Shown here one piece after another: positions 16,320-18,293 of a stretch of 18,293 nt of DNA. Position 1 is the stretch's first letter. Each line of letters starts with the position of its first letter. The stretch comes from Spirochaetaceae bacterium (lineage in GTDB: Bacteria > Spirochaetota > Spirochaetia > Treponematales > Breznakiellaceae), in the NCBI GenBank assembly GCA_031278295.1, contig JAITKQ010000006.1:1-18293 (forward strand), given 5' to 3'. Position numbers and translations under genes: made by a program. The notes under the pieces are model-generated. The model saw only the letters and a program-made list of their open reading frames with translations. It searched no databases and had not been told where the DNA came from.

Positions 16320-17927
16320 TTATTCCGCTTCGTTACACACGATGCGGAAGCCTATAGTCATGTCACCTTCATAGGGTTCCCAAGACATACTGCGATCATC
16401 GAGCGTGAAGGTCGAGTCATACCAGGAACCGCCGCGTATCATTCGGTATCCATCACTATCCTCATAGCTCGGTCCGGCATAATCATCTGCCAGCTTGGCA
16501 TCAGTAGCGGCATCATTCCACTCAATATACCAGTCCTGGCACCATTCATACACATTTCCGCTCATGTCATAAATGCCCAGTTCGTTGGGTAATTTTTTTC
16601 TGACCTCGTGGGTAGATTCGTCCGCATTGTCTGCGTACCACGCATAGTCATCGACATTGTCCGTCGACTCATCAACGGCCCCCGCATAGCCCTTTTTCCA
16701 GCCGTTTTGCCTGACTCCTTCGCCGCCCTCTGAGGCGCCCATCGCGGCCCAGAGCCATTCAAGCTCGGTGGGCAGCCGGTAGCCGTCGGCGCTACCACTT
16801 ATCGTTAAGCCGTTCCAGTCATCATCTTCCCCCTCCGGTATATCATCGAATTCCAGTCCTTCCCAATCATCAACACCCTCTACCTCGTACACCGGCGTTT
16901 TGTCGGCGGTCAGGCTCAGTTTGTTGCAGAAGGTTATGGCGGCGTACCAGCTTACCGTATCCACCGGCAGGTTCTTAGCATCGCCCCCATCTTTTGATTC
17001 GGTAAATTCGCTGGGGTTGTCTTCCGAAAAAATTTTTTTCCAAAGTTCCTGGGTTACCTCGGTCTCCATCATCCAGTAGCCCTTCGTTATGGCAGCGGTG
17101 GTATCGTAGCTATCCACCTGGAAAGGGGTGTAGGAAGGCGGCACGTAGCGGAAGTTCAGCTCAAGTTCTGAAACGGTGTGGACGGACAAGGTTCCGGCCT
17201 GGTGCGCGCTTATCGTATAGCTTACGTTAAATGTTACGGGAGCGATGTTGTCGTTATCAATGGTAACCGTGGCGGTGTGGTGTCCCGGGTCAAGGCCGGC
17301 TTTGGGGGCTACCGTAAAGGAGCCGGTTCCACCTAAGGCCTCTATGCTCGAAACTGTCGCGGATGAAACCTGAAAGGACGAGCTGCCGGCGCCGCCAAGC
17401 GTAACGGGCAGGCCGCCGGTGGCCTGCCTTCCGATGTTTTGTATTTTTACCGTAATGGGACTTGTAGAGCCAAAGGTATGGCCGGGATAATCCTCGTTTA
17501 TCTCAATGTTGTTTATGCTTACTTCTATGCCGTATTCTGGCGGGTTTTCCACCTCAACGCTGAATTCCTTGGTATAATCCATGCCGGATTTTATACCGTT
17601 TGTTATCGTGGCCCTTAGCCAGACGCTGCCCGCACTTTCGGCGTTAAGGATGTTTTCGTCATCCCCGCTGATAACGGAGTCTGTTTCGTCCGGGTCGCTA
17701 ATTATCGACCAGACTATTGTCTTGTTGACAGCATCATCCGGAACCACATCGCCGGACAGGGTCTTGGGAATCCCGGTGTAGGCCCTGTACGGCAGCTTGA
17801 TAATATCTTCAACCGCCCCCTCAGGGTAGAGGAGGTGTGCCCCCCCCCCCCCCACAGGGCTTTCGCACCCGGCGGCGGCGAAGGCAAGAACGGCGCCTGT
17901 AAAGAAAATCGCTTTAAATTGTTTCAT
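16320..17927 (-). CDS. Phase-variable FGE-fold (SUMF1-like) lipoprotein with Ig-like domains
   Basis: From ATG 17927 (perfect AAAGGAG, 6 bases ahead) the protein has 535 residues. The signal peptide ends in AAGC with lipid Cys21. Four Gly codons made by a 14-G run (residues 25-30) follow. Then come an Ig-like domain (about 40-130), a second Ig-like/choice-of-anchor region (about 135-245), and an FGE-sulfatase (SUMF1) domain to the end with the family blocks ETEVTQELW, GYRLPTELEWLWAA, GIYDMSGNVYEWCQDW and MIRGGSW...GFRIV. The Cys pair that formylglycine-generating enzymes carry after RGGS is absent (here the residues are YDSTF), so the domain is probably a binding scaffold rather than an enzyme. 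An acidic insertion precedes GYRLP. It is the first gene of the surface operon. A longer in-frame start at 17957 is unlikely. Confidence 0.85.
   Translation of the reverse strand: MKQFKAIFFTGAVLAFAAAGCESPVGGGGAHLLYPEGAVEDIIKLPYRAYTGIPKTLSGDVVPDDAVNKTIVWSIISDPDETDSVISGDDENILNAESAGSVWLRATITNGIKSGMDYTKEFSVEVENPPEYGIEVSINNIEINEDYPGHTFGSTSPITVKIQNIGRQATGGLPVTLGGAGSSSFQVSSATVSSIEALGGTGSFTVAPKAGLDPGHHTATVTIDNDNIAPVTFNVSYTISAHQAGTLSVHTVSELELNFRYVPPSYTPFQVDSYDTTAAITKGYWMMETEVTQELWKKIFSEDNPSEFTESKDGGDAKNLPVDTVSWYAAITFCNKLSLTADKTPVYEVEGVDDWEGLEFDDIPEGEDDDWNGLTISGSADGYRLPTELEWLWAAMGASEGGEGVRQNGWKKGYAGAVDESTDNVDDYAWYADNADESTHEVRKKLPNELGIYDMSGNVYEWCQDWYIEWNDAATDAKLADDYAGPSYEDSDGYRMIRGGSWYDSTFTLDDRSMSWEPYEGDMTIGFRIVCNEAE
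17840..17853. repeat. Homopolymer of 14 C (14 G on the coding strand)
   Basis: An uninterrupted C14 lies inside the FGE-fold lipoprotein gene, just after the codon for the lipidated Cys. With 14 the frame is open. With 15 a TGA follows 7 codons after the run, and with 13 a TAG follows about 40 codons after it. Runs of this length are prone to slippage. Confidence 0.95.
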
Positions 17928-17937
17928 TGTGAACTCC

Positions 17938-17989
17938 TTTGCCAGCAGTTCCGGCAAAAATTTTTACGGCTTTCGGCAACGAAAACCGT
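17938..17989 (-). promoter_or_regulatory. Structured leader of the surface operon, possible attenuator
   Basis: On the minus strand, ACGGTTTTCG (17989-17980) pairs with CGAAAGCCGT (17975-17966), giving a 10-base stem with one G-U pair and a 4-base loop, followed by AAAAATTTTT (17965-17956). A second hairpin, TTTGCC (17958-17953) with GGCAAA (17943-17938), begins inside the T-run and ends against the Shine-Dalgarno (GGAG, 17937-17934). The layout is compatible with a terminator-like element and with masking of the ribosome site. Confidence 0.45.
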
Positions 17990-18053
17990 CATAAAAAGAA
18001 GTTCATCTTCGGTCGGGTTTCTTCAAAATTCCCGTGTATCTTGCGGAAAACAC

Positions 18054-18068
18054 CCTTTTTCAAAAAGG
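18054..18068. promoter_or_regulatory. 15-base palindrome at the predicted transcription start
   Basis: CCTTTTT and AAAAAGG flank a single central base. On the minus strand this begins at about +1 or +2 of the predicted surface-operon transcript, a position suited to an operator or a 5' stabilising hairpin. Confidence 0.35.
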
Positions 18069-18075
18069 ATAATCT

Positions 18076-18105
18076 ATTGTAACCATACGCTGTACCGTTT
18101 GTCAA
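18076..18105 (-). promoter_or_regulatory. Sigma-70 promoter of the surface-lipoprotein operon
   Basis: On the minus strand, a perfect TTGACA (18105-18100) and TACAAT (18081-18076) are 18 bases apart. The predicted start is near 18069, giving a leader of about 140 bases before ATG 17927. Confidence 0.75.
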
Positions 18106-18140
18106 GGAAAATCGTGACAGGTGTCGTTAATAAGTGATAA

Positions 18141-18180
18141 GTTCACCCCCTATAGTAACGAGGGAATCGTTCACCCCCCC
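18141..18180. repeat. Direct repeats GTTCACCCCC upstream of the transposase
   Basis: GTTCACCCCC occurs at 18141-18150 and again at 18169-18178 (the latter within a run of seven C), 28 bases apart. It lies just before the transposase gene and could be a transposase-binding end of the insertion sequence. The other end of the element is outside the window, so the element boundary cannot be fixed. Confidence 0.5.
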
Positions 18181-18206
18181 TCGGATATAGTAGGAGGATG
18201 AAGTAT

Positions 18207-18293
18207 ATGATGAACACAAAAGAACTGGCCCGGCTAACGGTAATTAAAGGCGCTATAGACGGGGTCTACACGGCAAAGCAGGCGGCGCGGAAA
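18207..18293 (+). CDS. ISNCY-type transposase, N-terminal start only
   Basis: The frame is open to the window edge and reads as a helix-turn-helix start (NTKELARL, then YTAKQAARK), which resembles the N-terminus of ISNCY-group transposases that I associate with Treponema genomes. AGGAGG (18192-18197) lies 9 bases before ATG 18207; an in-frame ATG at 18198 directly abuts it and is too close, while ATG 18210 is also possible. Only about 29 codons are visible, so catalytic residues and intactness cannot be judged. The gene is divergent from the surface operon, whose promoter lies about 100 bases away. Confidence 0.65.
   Translation, partial: MMNTKELARLTVIKGAIDGVYTAKQAARK

Noticed and set aside
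16320..17927. Active formylglycine-generating enzyme for sulfatases
   Set aside because: The catalytic Cys positions after RGGS are not Cys, and no sulfatase gene is nearby.
17835..18137. 100-codon plus-strand frame starting at the poly-C tract
   Set aside because: It reads through the promoter and leader of the minus-strand operon and begins with a Pro run from the homopolymer; no sign of a real gene.

Overview
The window most likely comes from a spirochaete of the Treponema type. The main evidence is the class I lysyl-tRNA synthetase, a CheX-type phosphatase, several lipoproteins carrying lipobox cysteines, and transposase pieces that resemble families I associate with Treponema. This placement rests on protein recognition only, not on a database search. 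Composition varies: tilS and the lipoprotein genes are GC-rich, while the block from about 7.0 to 11.1 kb is visibly AT-richer.

Layout. Bases 1-567 hold the decayed 3' end of an IS4-type transposase gene with an in-frame stop and damaged signature residues. Two forward genes follow: tilS (tRNA-Ile lysidine synthase, 625-1815) and a large exported helical-repeat (TPR-like) protein (1992-5132), which ends at a likely terminator. From 5.4 kb to 17.9 kb everything reads on the minus strand. The block 12738 down to 5389 looks like one long transcription unit: lysS (class I), a single-domain CheY-type receiver, a CheX-type phosphatase, a membrane PAS/Hpt/CheA-like kinase, an AI-2E/PerM-family permease, an ACT-domain protein and its usual partner, a PFL/UPF0210 protein. 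Gaps are 6-21 bases, or an overlap of 8 bases. A very good sigma-70 promoter sits so close to the lysS ATG that the message should be leaderless.

The block 17927 down to 12905 is a second minus-strand operon for the cell surface: an FGE-fold lipoprotein with Ig-like domains, two related lipoproteins each predicted to form a seven-bladed Asp-box propeller, and an outer-membrane beta-barrel ending in Phe. A strong promoter and a structured leader precede it. Its first gene carries an uninterrupted run of 14 G (coding strand) right after the lipobox. Losing or gaining one G leads to early stops in both other frames, so this is a strong candidate for phase variation by slipped-strand mispairing. 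At the right edge (18207-18293) an ISNCY-type transposase begins, divergent from the surface operon.

The two most interesting systems are (1) the phase-variable surface operon with a possible attenuating leader and (2) the compact receiver/phosphatase/kinase relay embedded between lysS and a permease. No tRNA, rRNA or CRISPR array was seen. No intergenic stretch exceeds 300 bases; the longest are 5133-5388 and 17928-18206, and both are described.
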